A stretch of 64,000 bases of DNA from Hyphomonadaceae bacterium (GTDB taxonomy: Bacteria; Pseudomonadota; Alphaproteobacteria; Caulobacterales; Aquidulcibacteraceae): contig JALHQO010000012.1 in the NCBI GenBank assembly GCA_022841905.1, forward strand, positions 1-64,000, read 5' to 3'. Shown here piece after piece: positions 1 through 8,247 of this stretch. Within the stretch, counting starts at the first letter, position 1; each line of letters starts with the position of its first letter. Position numbers and translations under genes: made by a program. Below the pieces are notes generated by a model. It made no database searches. It had not been told where the DNA came from and saw nothing but the letters and a program-made list of their open reading frames with translations.

Positions 1-331
1 ATTATGGCCAGCGGCGTATGTGTGCCGCATCAACAGGTCGAACACACGGCCGCACCGACCAAGCCTCGCAGAACTTCAAAGAATTCCCTTGCCAACGGAG
101 AGCCGTCCACACAGGGCCAGCGTAGGCGTTGCGAACTAAATCACGAATGGCTTGGTCGCTAAAAACGTGACGCTGGCGTCAGCCGCCGACGACCGGACCA
201 CACCTCGCCGAGAGCGGCCATTTTCAGCTAGGGATTAGGCTCTGTGACCAGCCCTTTCGGCCCCAAGGGCGCAACGCCTATGCTGGACGCCGATCTCGCG
301 CGCGGGGCCCGCGCACCACAGGGCAGTTTTG
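1..331. other. No recognisable gene; left window edge
   Basis: No gene can be named here. On the plus strand a frame is open from base 1 to the stop TAA at 160-162. On the minus strand another is open for about 57 codons and ends at a TAA at bases 2-4, without an obvious start codon. Neither translation resembles a family I know, so either could be chance or the end of a gene cut by the window edge. Bases 163-331 hold nothing recognised beyond upstream sequence for the next gene. Confidence 0.4.
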
Positions 332-1288
332 ATGTCAAAAGACCGTATCAAAACCATCGAGTTTCGCCACGTACCGAATGCGTGCCAAGAACCCGTGCGC
401 GCTTGGTTTGAAGGGCGGCTGGCGGCGCTTAAGCTCGATGGCACGCGGTCCGTCCACATTCCCCATCCAGACGGTAGCGGGCGCGCGCTCAAGATCAAGG
501 GCGCCGGCGCGGCCGGCGGGCCAATTCAGTTTGGCGTCTTTCACAACACCGGACCCAAGGCCGCGCAGTTCGATTTCGACGGTCGGATGATGGACGATGT
601 GGCGTCGGGTTGGGACGGCGCCTTCGAAGGCGGCGCCTCGTTTCAGCAGGCCGTCGCCGAATTCAACATGTCCAATAGGCTGCTCGAGCTCGGTTACGAC
701 ATCGTTCCGTGCATCGGCTATGGCCGCGTTGCGCACGAAGGGCTGTCGTCGTGGTTCGCGGTCTTCGATCACGAGCCAGGGCTGCGGACCGATTCCGATA
801 TGATGTATCCCGGTATTGGCATCGATGAGTGGAAGCGCCTGAATACCATCATCGGCGATCTCATGTTCACGCTTGCCGTCCGCCACGATCTGATCGGCCA
901 TTGCTGGTATCAAGGCGCAACGGACGGTCGTCTACTGATCCGCGACCTGCATCCCTTTCGCTACGCCGACCCGCTGAACATGTCGCAGGTGTCCTGGGTC
1001 ATGCAGCTTTTCTACGCCATGCACATTCGGGGAAACGCAACACGTTTGCTCGGCTTGAAGCGCAACGACCCGGCCGAGCCGCGTGATCTTCACGTCTGGC
1101 AGTACCGCGCTTTCTGCCCCGATGCGACGTTGGAGGACCATGACCAACTCCGCCATGATCTGGTGGTCCCGTACATGCTGAAACCTCCGGCAGACTTCAG
1201 GTTCGATCGACTGGTCGCCCTCCTGCGGGAAAACCGAATTACGGCGGCGTTGATGGATGCATGCCCGGCAAAGTTTGCGCGTGCATAA
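332..1288 (+). CDS. Uncharacterised protein at head of glycosyltransferase group
   Basis: This 318-residue protein is not recognised with confidence. The start is the ATG at 332; a TTG directly in front is also in frame. There is no signal peptide or membrane segment, so a cytosolic protein is expected. A weak resemblance to a kinase-like fold can be argued: an early beta-rich segment with ALKIKG, a helix following QQAVAEFNMSNRLLELGYD, then a strand pair with LLIRDLHPF that could be the end of a C-lobe. The canonical HxD and DFG motifs are not clear, so this is only a hint. It precedes three co-directional glycosyltransferase genes by about 110 bases and may modify the same glycan, which is inference from position. 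Confidence 0.55.
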   Translation: MSKDRIKTIEFRHVPNACQEPVRAWFEGRLAALKLDGTRSVHIPHPDGSGRALKIKGAGAAGGPIQFGVFHNTGPKAAQFDFDGRMMDDVASGWDGAFEGGASFQQAVAEFNMSNRLLELGYDIVPCIGYGRVAHEGLSSWFAVFDHEPGLRTDSDMMYPGIGIDEWKRLNTIIGDLMFTLAVRHDLIGHCWYQGATDGRLLIRDLHPFRYADPLNMSQVSWVMQLFYAMHIRGNATRLLGLKRNDPAEPRDLHVWQYRAFCPDATLEDHDQLRHDLVVPYMLKPPADFRFDRLVALLRENRITAALMDACPAKFARA

Positions 1289-1398
1289 ACAAAGCATCCG
1301 CTCCAGGGTTGCGCCGGATTGGCTGAGCGGGCAGTCGGCTTGCGTCGCAGTTCGGATTTGGCGACACTCGTTTTTGTTGCGGGTGGGGCCTACGAAAC

Positions 1399-2253
1399 GT
1401 GTCGGCAGACGATCTAGATCTGGCTGTGGTCGTTTTATCTTACGGCCCCCGTCGGACCCTCATCGACGCTGTGCACTCTCTGCTTGCGCAACAGAGCCGC
1501 GCCGAGATCGTCATCGTCCACTCCGGCGGGGGCCGGCCACCAGAGGCGCTCACGGCCGCCAATGCCGCAGTGCGCCTGATCGTTGTCAACACCCCGCTCT
1601 ATCCCGGTGCGGCCCGCAATGTCGGCGTCGCCTCAACCAAGGCCCCCTATGTTGCGTTCTTGGCCGACGATTGCATGGCGGACACGGGCTGGATTGATCA
1701 GCGCATTATTCGCCACCGCGCCGGCGCGCGCGCCGTCGCCAGCGCGCTGGTCTGCCACAAGCCCTACGCGCCGGTGGCGCTCGCCGCACATTTGAGCCTC
1801 TATTGCCGGCGCATGCCGCGCGCGAACCCTAGCTTCGCCCTGCGCTACGGCGTGTCCTACGACCGGCGCCTGTTCGCGACCTACGGCGTATTCCGCGAAG
1901 ATTTAGAGAGCGGCGAGGACACCGAGTTCAATCAGCGGCTCTCGCCGGCTGATGCGCCACACTGGGCCCCGGAAATCATAACGGTGCATCAAGGTGCAGA
2001 GAGTATCAGCGCGTTCTTTCGCTCACAGTGGAGCCGCGGCAAGCGCATGGCCCTGGCTTGGCGGGCGTTGGGCGCATTTGGCGCGTCAGAAGTGGGGCGC
2101 AACGCCCTTGCCCGCACAGGTATGATCTTGCGCGAAATGTGGGACTTGATCGAGCCGCGCCAACGCGTGACCGCGGCGCTCTGCGTTCCCCTGATCGTAC
2201 TTGGCAACATCTCGTACGCATGCGGCGCGCTCATGTCAGGAGCGCGGAGATGA
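1399..2253 (+). CDS. Family 2 glycosyltransferase (GT-A fold)
   Basis: The 284-residue product looks like an inverting GT2 enzyme that transfers a sugar from a nucleotide-sugar donor. The N-terminus has the Rossmann-like start (LAVVVLSYGPRRTL, residues 7-20), followed by YPGAARNVGVA (near 72-82), typical of GT2 proteins, and an acidic cluster LADDC standing for the metal-binding DxD motif. Near the C-terminus a hydrophobic stretch (about residues 257-277) may be a membrane-association helix. The start is GTG at 1399 with a G-rich stretch in front. The stop overlaps the next gene's ATG (ATGA), so the two are translationally coupled. Acceptor and donor cannot be read from the sequence. Confidence 0.8.
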   Translation: MSADDLDLAVVVLSYGPRRTLIDAVHSLLAQQSRAEIVIVHSGGGRPPEALTAANAAVRLIVVNTPLYPGAARNVGVASTKAPYVAFLADDCMADTGWIDQRIIRHRAGARAVASALVCHKPYAPVALAAHLSLYCRRMPRANPSFALRYGVSYDRRLFATYGVFREDLESGEDTEFNQRLSPADAPHWAPEIITVHQGAESISAFFRSQWSRGKRMALAWRALGAFGASEVGRNALARTGMILREMWDLIEPRQRVTAALCVPLIVLGNISYACGALMSGARR

Positions 2254-2960
2254 TCACGACGCATCTGAAGTCGTCAGGCGCAGCGCCGACCATCGTTGGG
2301 GTCTTTTCCTTTCGCTACGACGCGCACTTGGTCCCGGCCATGCTGGCCAGCATCGAGCCGATGGTCGATGGCTGGGTGTGCTACGACGACCGCAACGCCA
2401 ATAGCGTCTTCAGCAACGAAATCCGCCGTCGGGGCCTTCTGCTTGAGGCAGCGCGCGAGACCGGCGCGCGGTGGGCGCTCGCGATTGACCCAGACGAACG
2501 ATACGAGACCGCGCTCGCCCGAGCGATCCGTGCGCTTACGGATGAAGATGGCCCGTGCTGCTACACGTTCGCACTGCGCGAGATGTATGGCGAGACCGTC
2601 TACCGCATCGACGGCGTCTGGGGTCAGAAGAGGCAAGCCCGCCTGCTGTCGCTGCAACATGGGCTCTGTCAGCCTAAAGATCAGCTCCATCTGCCATGGA
2701 GCTATTTCATTCCAGATCATCGGCTCATCGATACCGACTTTAACCTCTACCACCTCAAAATGATCACGCGCGCCCGCCGGCAGGCGCGGGCTGCGCTCTA
2801 CAATTTCCTCGATCCCGACAAGCGCATGCAAACGCTGGGCTACGATTATCTGGTCGACGAGGCGGACGCCGCCTTTGAAGCCATTCCCGAAGGACGCGGG
2901 TACGATCCGCCGCATGATGAGGACGGCGGCCTCTGGATGCCGAATGTGGACGCCCGATGA
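2250..2960 (+). CDS. Glycosyltransferase-like protein (GT2-type)
   Basis: A 236-residue protein starting at the ATG at 2250, which overlaps the previous stop as ATGA. The reading frame is open further upstream, but that part is antisense-like and lies within the preceding gene. The sequence begins with a beta strand (TIVGVFSFRYDAHLVPAML) and carries ALAIDPDERYE, an acidic D-x-D-E motif as in GT-A enzymes that bind a metal and nucleotide sugar. It is shorter than a full GT2 enzyme but keeps the donor-binding half. The end overlaps the start of the following GT-B gene. Function is assigned from fold motifs and context; the sugar is unknown. Confidence 0.65.
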   Translation: MITTHLKSSGAAPTIVGVFSFRYDAHLVPAMLASIEPMVDGWVCYDDRNANSVFSNEIRRRGLLLEAARETGARWALAIDPDERYETALARAIRALTDEDGPCCYTFALREMYGETVYRIDGVWGQKRQARLLSLQHGLCQPKDQLHLPWSYFIPDHRLIDTDFNLYHLKMITRARRQARAALYNFLDPDKRMQTLGYDYLVDEADAAFEAIPEGRGYDPPHDEDGGLWMPNVDAR

Positions 2961-4081
2961 TGAAGGCGCTCGATAATGGCAGGCGTTTGCGCGTCCTCGT
3001 GCTCACCAATCATTTCAAATGGTTCGCCGGCTCAGAGATCGTGGCGCTTGAAATTGCACGCGGGCTCGCGAACTTGGGCGATGACGTAACCCTCGCGGCC
3101 AACGTCATGCGCGCGCCGTTGGCCGATCATGCCGCAGGACTGACGCTAACGGATGATATCGCCGCGATCGACCTGCCGAGCTTTGACCTGGTGTGGTGTC
3201 AGCATGATCTTCTGAGCCTGCTTCCGCTCGCGACGTGGGCGCGCGCGGCGCGCGACGGCCTGCCTCATATCGTCCTCGTCTCGCTCTCGCCATTTGAACC
3301 CTACGAACACTTGAATGGCGCATTCGCGCGCGTCTTATCGGCGGACCTCTACGCGAATTCGGCCGAAACCGCCGACGCCGTCGCCGCGGCCAGCCACGGC
3401 ATGCTCAAGCGCGACGACATCCACGTTTTCCATAATGCTGCGCCGGCGCCGTTCTGGCGCCGCGCGGACGGCGCGCCTCCAGCCCAACTCGGCTCTGTTT
3501 TATTTGTGTCTAATCATCCGCCGACTGAAGTCGATGCATGCGCAGCGATGCTGGAATCGCGCGGTGTTGACGTTCGTCGCCTGGGTATGGGCCACACAGT
3601 TCGCCTGATCGAGCCTGACGATTTGAGCTCGGCTGACGCCATCGTTTCCACCGGCAAAACCATCAGCTATGCCATCGCCTCGGGGAAACCCGCATTCATC
3701 TACGATCACTTTGGCGGCGACGGTTGGCTGACGGGCCGCAATTTCGAACACAATCGCTATTTCAACTTTTCCGGCCGCCCACAGAAGCGCCGCCTCGATG
3801 CCGAGGCGCTCACGGCGGAAGTGCTGGGCGGCTTTGGCCAAGCAGCAGCTCAAAGCGCCAACCGAGCAGATCAGTTCGACCTGTCGCGATTTCATCTCGA
3901 GCACCATCTGCACGCCCTGCGCCAGCGCGCTCGTTGTGTTCGCGAGTCTGGGTCACGCCGCCTGCTGCGTCGCGCGAGGCTCGCCTTATCGCTGAGGCAA
4001 ACCGCGTTTCGCGCACATCTGGAAACATCCAGGTGCAAAGCCGAGGTGATGCGTTCTTTGAGGCGTTACCTTGATCTCTAG
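2957..4081 (+). CDS. GT-B type glycosyltransferase (GT4-like)
   Basis: The 374-residue product starts like a GT4 enzyme: a first strand RVLVLTNHF followed by KWFAGSEIVALEIARGL, the usual acceptor-side helix of GT-B proteins. A second Rossmann half begins with GSVLFVSNH (about residue 178). The C-terminal half has ISYAIASGKPAFIYDHFGGDGWL (about 232-254), the place where GT-B enzymes bind the donor, although the canonical EX7E pair is not obvious. The last 50 residues are basic and may touch the membrane. Its ATG overlaps the upstream stop, making a three-gene coupled run. A role in surface polysaccharide or protein glycosylation is inference. Confidence 0.7.
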   Translation: MMKALDNGRRLRVLVLTNHFKWFAGSEIVALEIARGLANLGDDVTLAANVMRAPLADHAAGLTLTDDIAAIDLPSFDLVWCQHDLLSLLPLATWARAARDGLPHIVLVSLSPFEPYEHLNGAFARVLSADLYANSAETADAVAAASHGMLKRDDIHVFHNAAPAPFWRRADGAPPAQLGSVLFVSNHPPTEVDACAAMLESRGVDVRRLGMGHTVRLIEPDDLSSADAIVSTGKTISYAIASGKPAFIYDHFGGDGWLTGRNFEHNRYFNFSGRPQKRRLDAEALTAEVLGGFGQAAAQSANRADQFDLSRFHLEHHLHALRQRARCVRESGSRRLLRRARLALSLRQTAFRAHLETSRCKAEVMRSLRRYLDL

Positions 4082-4111
4082 CCATTCTCGGGCCGCCGCT
4101 CTCGAGCCGCC

Positions 4112-5086
4112 CTAGATGCGTCGCAGCAGCGCATCCCGCAGGCCCGCCGCTCTGTGAGCCCAAGTGTGCTCGGCGTGCGCCAGCTGAGCGGCGGCATTTC
4201 CCATCGCGCGCAGTGAATCGGGCGAGCCAAGCCCTGCCTCCAGTTTCTCGACCAATTCGCCGTAGCTGCGAAACGAAAGAAACGTCTCGCCATCGCGAAA
4301 ACCAAGGGCGTGCAAATCCTCCATGGCGTCAGCGACGGGACAACAGCCCGCGCCCGCGGCCTCAAAGAATTTCGCCATCGGTTCAAGCCCGGGCCACATC
4401 GGCACCTCACGCGCCGCCATTTGGTGCAGCTCTTCCCTGCGCTCTATCGGAACCTCGATATCGGCTGATATGGCCATACAAGCGAGAAACTGGTTGAGGC
4501 GTTCGCCGAGCTGAAGATACGGCGTCATCGGCAGGCGGGTAAGTGGCAGATGGGCGTCCGCCACGGCGCGCTCAGCGATCTTTCGGCACATATAAGCGCT
4601 GCCGAAGGTGACCGCGCCCTCGCGCGCCGCACTGACATTGCAAAAGCGCGTCGGCTCAAAACCTTTCGGCCCCCAATCGGCATCGATCCCCTCGTTCTGC
4701 AGCCTGTCGCGCACCACGCCGCCTGAGGTGATAACCGAACTAAAGCGATGACGGCCAACGACGGCAGGCCAGGCGCCGTTCAATGCGGGACCAAAGATGT
4801 CGCTGTAATTTTGGATGATGTCGTGATCCATCAGAACGCGCAGACCGTCGAAGCCATCCCAGGATAAGGTCGCCGCCGCGCGCAGCCGCTTGAAGGCGAC
4901 GAACACAATAACCGCATCATAATCTGAGAGGCGAATAGAGCGGCCAGCATCGGTCAACCGGCCCGCATCAAGAGCGTCTAAGTCGGCAGGGACCACATCG
5001 AACTCAGGCAGTTCGCCGATCCGATCCATGAAATCCTGCTCGAAGCGGGGGTATGTGTAGGGGTGATGAAGAAGCAATGCCCTCAT
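4112..5086 (-). CDS. CgeB-like glycosyltransferase
   Basis: The 324-residue protein is convergent with the three preceding genes. It has the organisation of CgeB / Glyco_trans_1_2 proteins: N-terminal strand MRALLLHHPYTYPRF, a central LRVLMDHDIIQNY segment, and a C-terminal donor domain with MAKFFEAAGAGCCPVADAMEDL, equivalent to the F-E-x-x-A-C-G element in that family. After it comes FRDGETFLSF, again as in CgeB-type enzymes. No signal peptide is seen. It probably adds a sugar to the same surface glycan as its neighbours. Family assignment is fairly good; substrate unknown. Confidence 0.7.
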   Translation of the reverse strand: MRALLLHHPYTYPRFEQDFMDRIGELPEFDVVPADLDALDAGRLTDAGRSIRLSDYDAVIVFVAFKRLRAAATLSWDGFDGLRVLMDHDIIQNYSDIFGPALNGAWPAVVGRHRFSSVITSGGVVRDRLQNEGIDADWGPKGFEPTRFCNVSAAREGAVTFGSAYMCRKIAERAVADAHLPLTRLPMTPYLQLGERLNQFLACMAISADIEVPIERREELHQMAAREVPMWPGLEPMAKFFEAAGAGCCPVADAMEDLHALGFRDGETFLSFRSYGELVEKLEAGLGSPDSLRAMGNAAAQLAHAEHTWAHRAAGLRDALLRRI

Positions 5087-5265
5087 GAGAAAGAAGATAC
5101 ACCCGCCGCTTGGGACTGCACCAGTGTCCGCGAAGGGCGAGCGTGCGTCATGGCCGGATTTCGCGACCGGCCTGCTCTCTCCAACCCGGACAGTGGCTTA
5201 GCGCACGCAGCAGCGTCGTGTTGTCGCCGAAGGCTGCCGCATCGCCTTCCAATTGGCTTCTATTC

Positions 5266-5469
5266 TCAGCCATCCTCTTGGGAGATAAGAAGCGAGAGGG
5301 CCTTCATGTTCGCGCCGGCGCGACCAATCTGCTGATCCACTTCATCAATGAATCCGCTCAGATGAGCCATTGCTTCCTTGGTGGACAGCGCCCTTTCTTT
5401 GTGGAGTTGAAGCACGTGCCCCAGAAAGATTTCCATATCGATGTGGTCGGCTACGCTGAGTACTGACAT
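5266..5469 (-). CDS. Small uncharacterised protein, 67 aa
   Basis: A small gene whose start is best placed at the ATG at 5469, because AAGGAG stands ten bases upstream (5480-5485); the frame is open to 5514 but those codons include the ribosome site. The 67-residue product is mostly helical (SVADHIDMEIFLGHVLQLHKE, then KEAMAHLSGFIDEVDQQIGRA) with no membrane segment and looks like a small dimeric helical protein. No family is recognised. It stands alone between the CgeB-like gene and a two-component system. Confidence 0.5.
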   Translation of the reverse strand: MSVLSVADHIDMEIFLGHVLQLHKERALSTKEAMAHLSGFIDEVDQQIGRAGANMKALSLLISQEDG

Positions 5470-5856
5470 TGCTTGTCGGCTCCTTGCCACGTAGCACAGA
5501 GCATTGTTCCGCAACTTATGCCAGCGTGATCGCCTGGGCCAAAGTTCGAGCCCTCACGTCATTAACGAATCGCAGTGTGTGCGATAGCGTACGGATTGTT
5601 AGGCAAAGTCGGTGCCCATCTAACCAAGTTGGGAACGCCAAGATCTCAGCGCGGTGCCGGTGCTAATCCAAATCTGACCAGCAATGATCCATGGACGGCG
5701 AACTCACTCACGTCGAGCCGTTGGTCATTGTACACGGAGAAAGGCGGCCGCATACTCTCCCGGAACCATTCTCGCCTTCGCGAGTTACTCTAGGTTCTGC
5801 CGAAATGCAGGCAGCGCGGTCTCACTGGCGCCTCAGTGGCCAGAAAGTTGGGGAAA
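5470..5856. other. Intergenic region before response regulator
   Basis: About 390 bases without a convincing gene. Short frames in it have no ribosome site or recognisable product. The only notable element is the stress-sigma-like promoter pair at 5762-5786 given separately; its distance of about 70 bases to the response-regulator ATG suits a promoter for the downstream pair. Confidence 0.5.
5762..5786 (+). promoter_or_regulatory. EcfG-type general-stress promoter candidate
   Basis: GGAAC at 5762-5766 and GTT at 5784-5786 are separated by 17 bases. This fits the GGAAC-N16/17-(C)GTT pattern of alphaproteobacterial EcfG (SigT) promoters, except that an A rather than C precedes GTT. The genes downstream encode a single-domain response regulator and a HisKA_2 kinase, types often found in the general stress response, which raises the plausibility. 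Not tested. Confidence 0.35.
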
Positions 5857-6222
5857 ATGGCCATCATACTGGTCGTTGAGGACGATGCGTTGATCCGCAT
5901 GGTCGCGGAAATGATGATACAAGATTGGGGGCACGAGACGTTATCGGCGAGCGACGAAGACGAGGCGCTTACGATCCTGCGGTCGTCACAGCGCATTGAT
6001 GCGCTGTTTACCGATATTTATCTCAAGGCGTCTGTCCTGGGCGGCTGCAATCTTGCCAGCCAAGCCATTGCGCTTCGACCGCAACTACGTGTGCTCTATA
6101 CGACGGGCAATTCCCTTACCGAAAAGATGACGGCGCTATTCGTTGCTGGCGCCCACTGTCTGGGAAAGCCTTACACGCAGCAACAGCTTCAAGACTCAGT
6201 CGCGGAAATGCTCGCGACCTGA
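5857..6222 (+). CDS. Single-domain response regulator
   Basis: The 121-residue protein is a stand-alone receiver domain. It begins MAIILVVEDDALIRM with the acidic pair of the active site, carries the phosphoacceptor aspartate in FTDIYL (about residue 54), a threonine in YTTGN, and the lysine in GKPYT near the end. No output domain follows, as in CheY-like and stress-response phosphotransfer proteins. The ATG at 5857 follows GGGGAAA; a GTG 21 bases earlier is in frame but less likely. The kinase gene starts 13 bases downstream, so this is probably its partner. Confidence 0.85.
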   Translation: MAIILVVEDDALIRMVAEMMIQDWGHETLSASDEDEALTILRSSQRIDALFTDIYLKASVLGGCNLASQAIALRPQLRVLYTTGNSLTEKMTALFVAGAHCLGKPYTQQQLQDSVAEMLAT

Positions 6223-6235
6223 TTTCTCGGAACAG

Positions 6236-7651
6236 ATGAGACTGAACATGGGGGACTCCGAGATTGCTGCGGGCGACATTGTCGAAACGGTGCCTAGCGC
6301 GCTCATCATCCTTGATCAAAACTTGATCATCAAATCCGCCAATCGCGCATTCTACCAGACTTTCCGCACGAGCCCGCAGGAAACTGAGGGATCCCTAATC
6401 TACAACCTCGGCAACCGGCAATGGGACATTCCCGCGCTGCGCAATCTGCTCGAAAGCGTGATCCCGCATCGCGCATCGGTGGAAGGGTTCGAGGTCGAGC
6501 ACGATTTTCCAACCATTGGACGGCGCACCATGCTGGTCAACGCTCGGAAAATCCTGCGCGGCGGCGACCATGACGGCTACATCCTGCTCGCAATCGAGGA
6601 TGTCAGCGAAGAGCGTGCCGCCCGCGCCGAGAGCAAGCGCAACTGGCAACTCACGCAAAGCATCGTCGACACCATTCGCGATCCCCTCGTCGTGCTCGAA
6701 GGCGACATGACGATTGTCACGGCGAGCAAGGCGTTCTTGAAAATGTTCGGCATTACGGAGGCCGAAACGCGCGGTCGTCGCGTCGCCGAACTCGGCCAGC
6801 ATCAATGGGACGTTCCGGCACTGCGCCACTTGATGGAAAAGGTGCTGCCGGAGAACAAGCCGATCGAGAGCTTCGAGATCGAGGACAACTTCCCCGGCCT
6901 GGGCTTGCGCGTTTTCAACCTGAACGCACGGAAGATCTCGCAACCGGGCAACCATGCACACCGCATGCTTCTCGTCTTCGAAGACATCACCGACCGCAAA
7001 CAGCGCGAACGGGACGCGCTCGTCCTGACCAATGAAATCTCGCACCGGATCAAGAACAATTTACAGATCGTCGTCGGCCTGATCGCCTACGAGGCCAAGT
7101 TTACCGAAGCTTCCTGCGTCCAGGGGTACAAGGCCATGCAGGCCCGCATCGGCGCCATCGCCCAACTCTACGATCTCATTTCACAATCAAGTCTCGGCCG
7201 GACAGTCGCGGTTGATGCGTATCTACGCGAAATCGCCAAGGTGATGTCGGCAAGCCTGATCGGCGACGCCTCAGGCATCAAGATCGAGGTGAAGGCCGAG
7301 GCGCTGGAAATCGATCCCGATCACGCCGTGCCGTTTGGCCTGCTGGTAAATGAGCTGGCTACGAACGCCATCAAGCACGCGTTTCCTCATGGCGACGGAC
7401 ATATCACGCTGAGCGTCGAACAGGTCGGCGACGAGATCGAACTGGTCGTCGCCGACGACGGGATCGGTATCCAGGACAAGGTCGTTACGAAAATTGCGCA
7501 GAAGCGCGGGGCCGACTACGTGGCGATTTTTGTGCGCCAACTCGGCGGCACAATCCTTCCGGCGCCATCGGATGAGCCGGGTACTATCGTTCGGATACGC
7601 TTGCCGTTGCTGCTGGTTTCGTCGGGCGGCGCCGCACCGCTGGCGGCCTGA
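6236..7651 (+). CDS. Tandem-PAS HisKA_2 sensor histidine kinase
   Basis: A 471-residue soluble kinase with two PAS domains (about residues 15-125 and 140-252), a HisKA_2 dimerisation domain and an HATPase domain. The phospho-accepting histidine is H270 in NEISHRIKNNLQIV, followed by a nucleotide-binding N box (NELATNAIKHAF) and G box (DDGIGI). The two PAS domains are clearly an internal duplication: both contain the pattern QWD-PALR-L-E-V-P and a matching F-E-E-D/N-FP-G/L-G-R block ending NARKI. No membrane segment, so it senses an internal cue. The ATG at 6236 is preferred; 6248 is also possible. It is co-transcribed with the upstream response regulator. Confidence 0.85.
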   Translation: MRLNMGDSEIAAGDIVETVPSALIILDQNLIIKSANRAFYQTFRTSPQETEGSLIYNLGNRQWDIPALRNLLESVIPHRASVEGFEVEHDFPTIGRRTMLVNARKILRGGDHDGYILLAIEDVSEERAARAESKRNWQLTQSIVDTIRDPLVVLEGDMTIVTASKAFLKMFGITEAETRGRRVAELGQHQWDVPALRHLMEKVLPENKPIESFEIEDNFPGLGLRVFNLNARKISQPGNHAHRMLLVFEDITDRKQRERDALVLTNEISHRIKNNLQIVVGLIAYEAKFTEASCVQGYKAMQARIGAIAQLYDLISQSSLGRTVAVDAYLREIAKVMSASLIGDASGIKIEVKAEALEIDPDHAVPFGLLVNELATNAIKHAFPHGDGHITLSVEQVGDEIELVVADDGIGIQDKVVTKIAQKRGADYVAIFVRQLGGTILPAPSDEPGTIVRIRLPLLLVSSGGAAPLAA

Positions 7652-7745
7652 GACGCGAGCGGCAGTTAAGGGCCAATCATGGCCGGCCGGACAAATTCTT
7701 ACGACTGACCGCCAACGGGCGCTTATGCGCCAAAGGGGGCTCGGA

Positions 7746-8168
7746 TCAGAGGGACACGATGGCCGTGACGGTTCCGGCTGCAGTGCGCTCACTGGCCGCG
7801 TCGCCCACTTTCCGGAGCGTCCAAACGCCCACCGTTGAGATGCTCCCCAGAACCTCGCGCGTATTGAACCAAGTCCGGTCGGCCGTTAGAGCCACAAAGG
7901 TATCATCCGCCGCAGCGGAGCGGGAGAAGGTTGGGCCACTGCTTCGCGTGTGCTTCACTTCATATCGATCGCCCACCACTTCGATGTTGGCGACGTTCCA
8001 GCGCCCAATCTCGCCATCTTGGTCACAGATTGAGCCGTTGCGTTTGAACGTGATCGAAGCGAACGCAATGTCAGGCTCTGCGGCCTCATGCGATGCAGAG
8101 ATGTCGCCGGGAAGTTGGATCCTTAGTCCTTTCGCGAGCGAACCAGCGACCGCCGCCAACAGTGTCAT
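7746..8168 (-). CDS. Uncharacterised protein, mobile-element module
   Basis: A 140-residue protein of unknown function. The ATG at 8168 has GGAGAG four bases upstream, and this supports the minus-strand reading over a long antisense frame at the same place. The N-terminus has a modest hydrophobic stretch (LLAAVAGSLAKGL). The rest is rich in beta-type residues with WNVANIEVVGDRYEV and VGVWTLRKVGD, which suggests a small beta-sandwich, perhaps a secreted or virion-associated protein. It is the last gene of the leftward run that begins with the integrase, so it probably belongs to the element. Confidence 0.5.
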   Translation of the reverse strand: MTLLAAVAGSLAKGLRIQLPGDISASHEAAEPDIAFASITFKRNGSICDQDGEIGRWNVANIEVVGDRYEVKHTRSSGPTFSRSAAADDTFVALTADRTWFNTREVLGSISTVGVWTLRKVGDAASERTAAGTVTAIVSL

Positions 8169-8247
8169 CAGTCTCTCCGAAACCTCAGAGCGTACTCGTT
8201 ACATTGCACGGGAGACGGAGCTGCCGCAGACAAGATCAGGCGACCTG

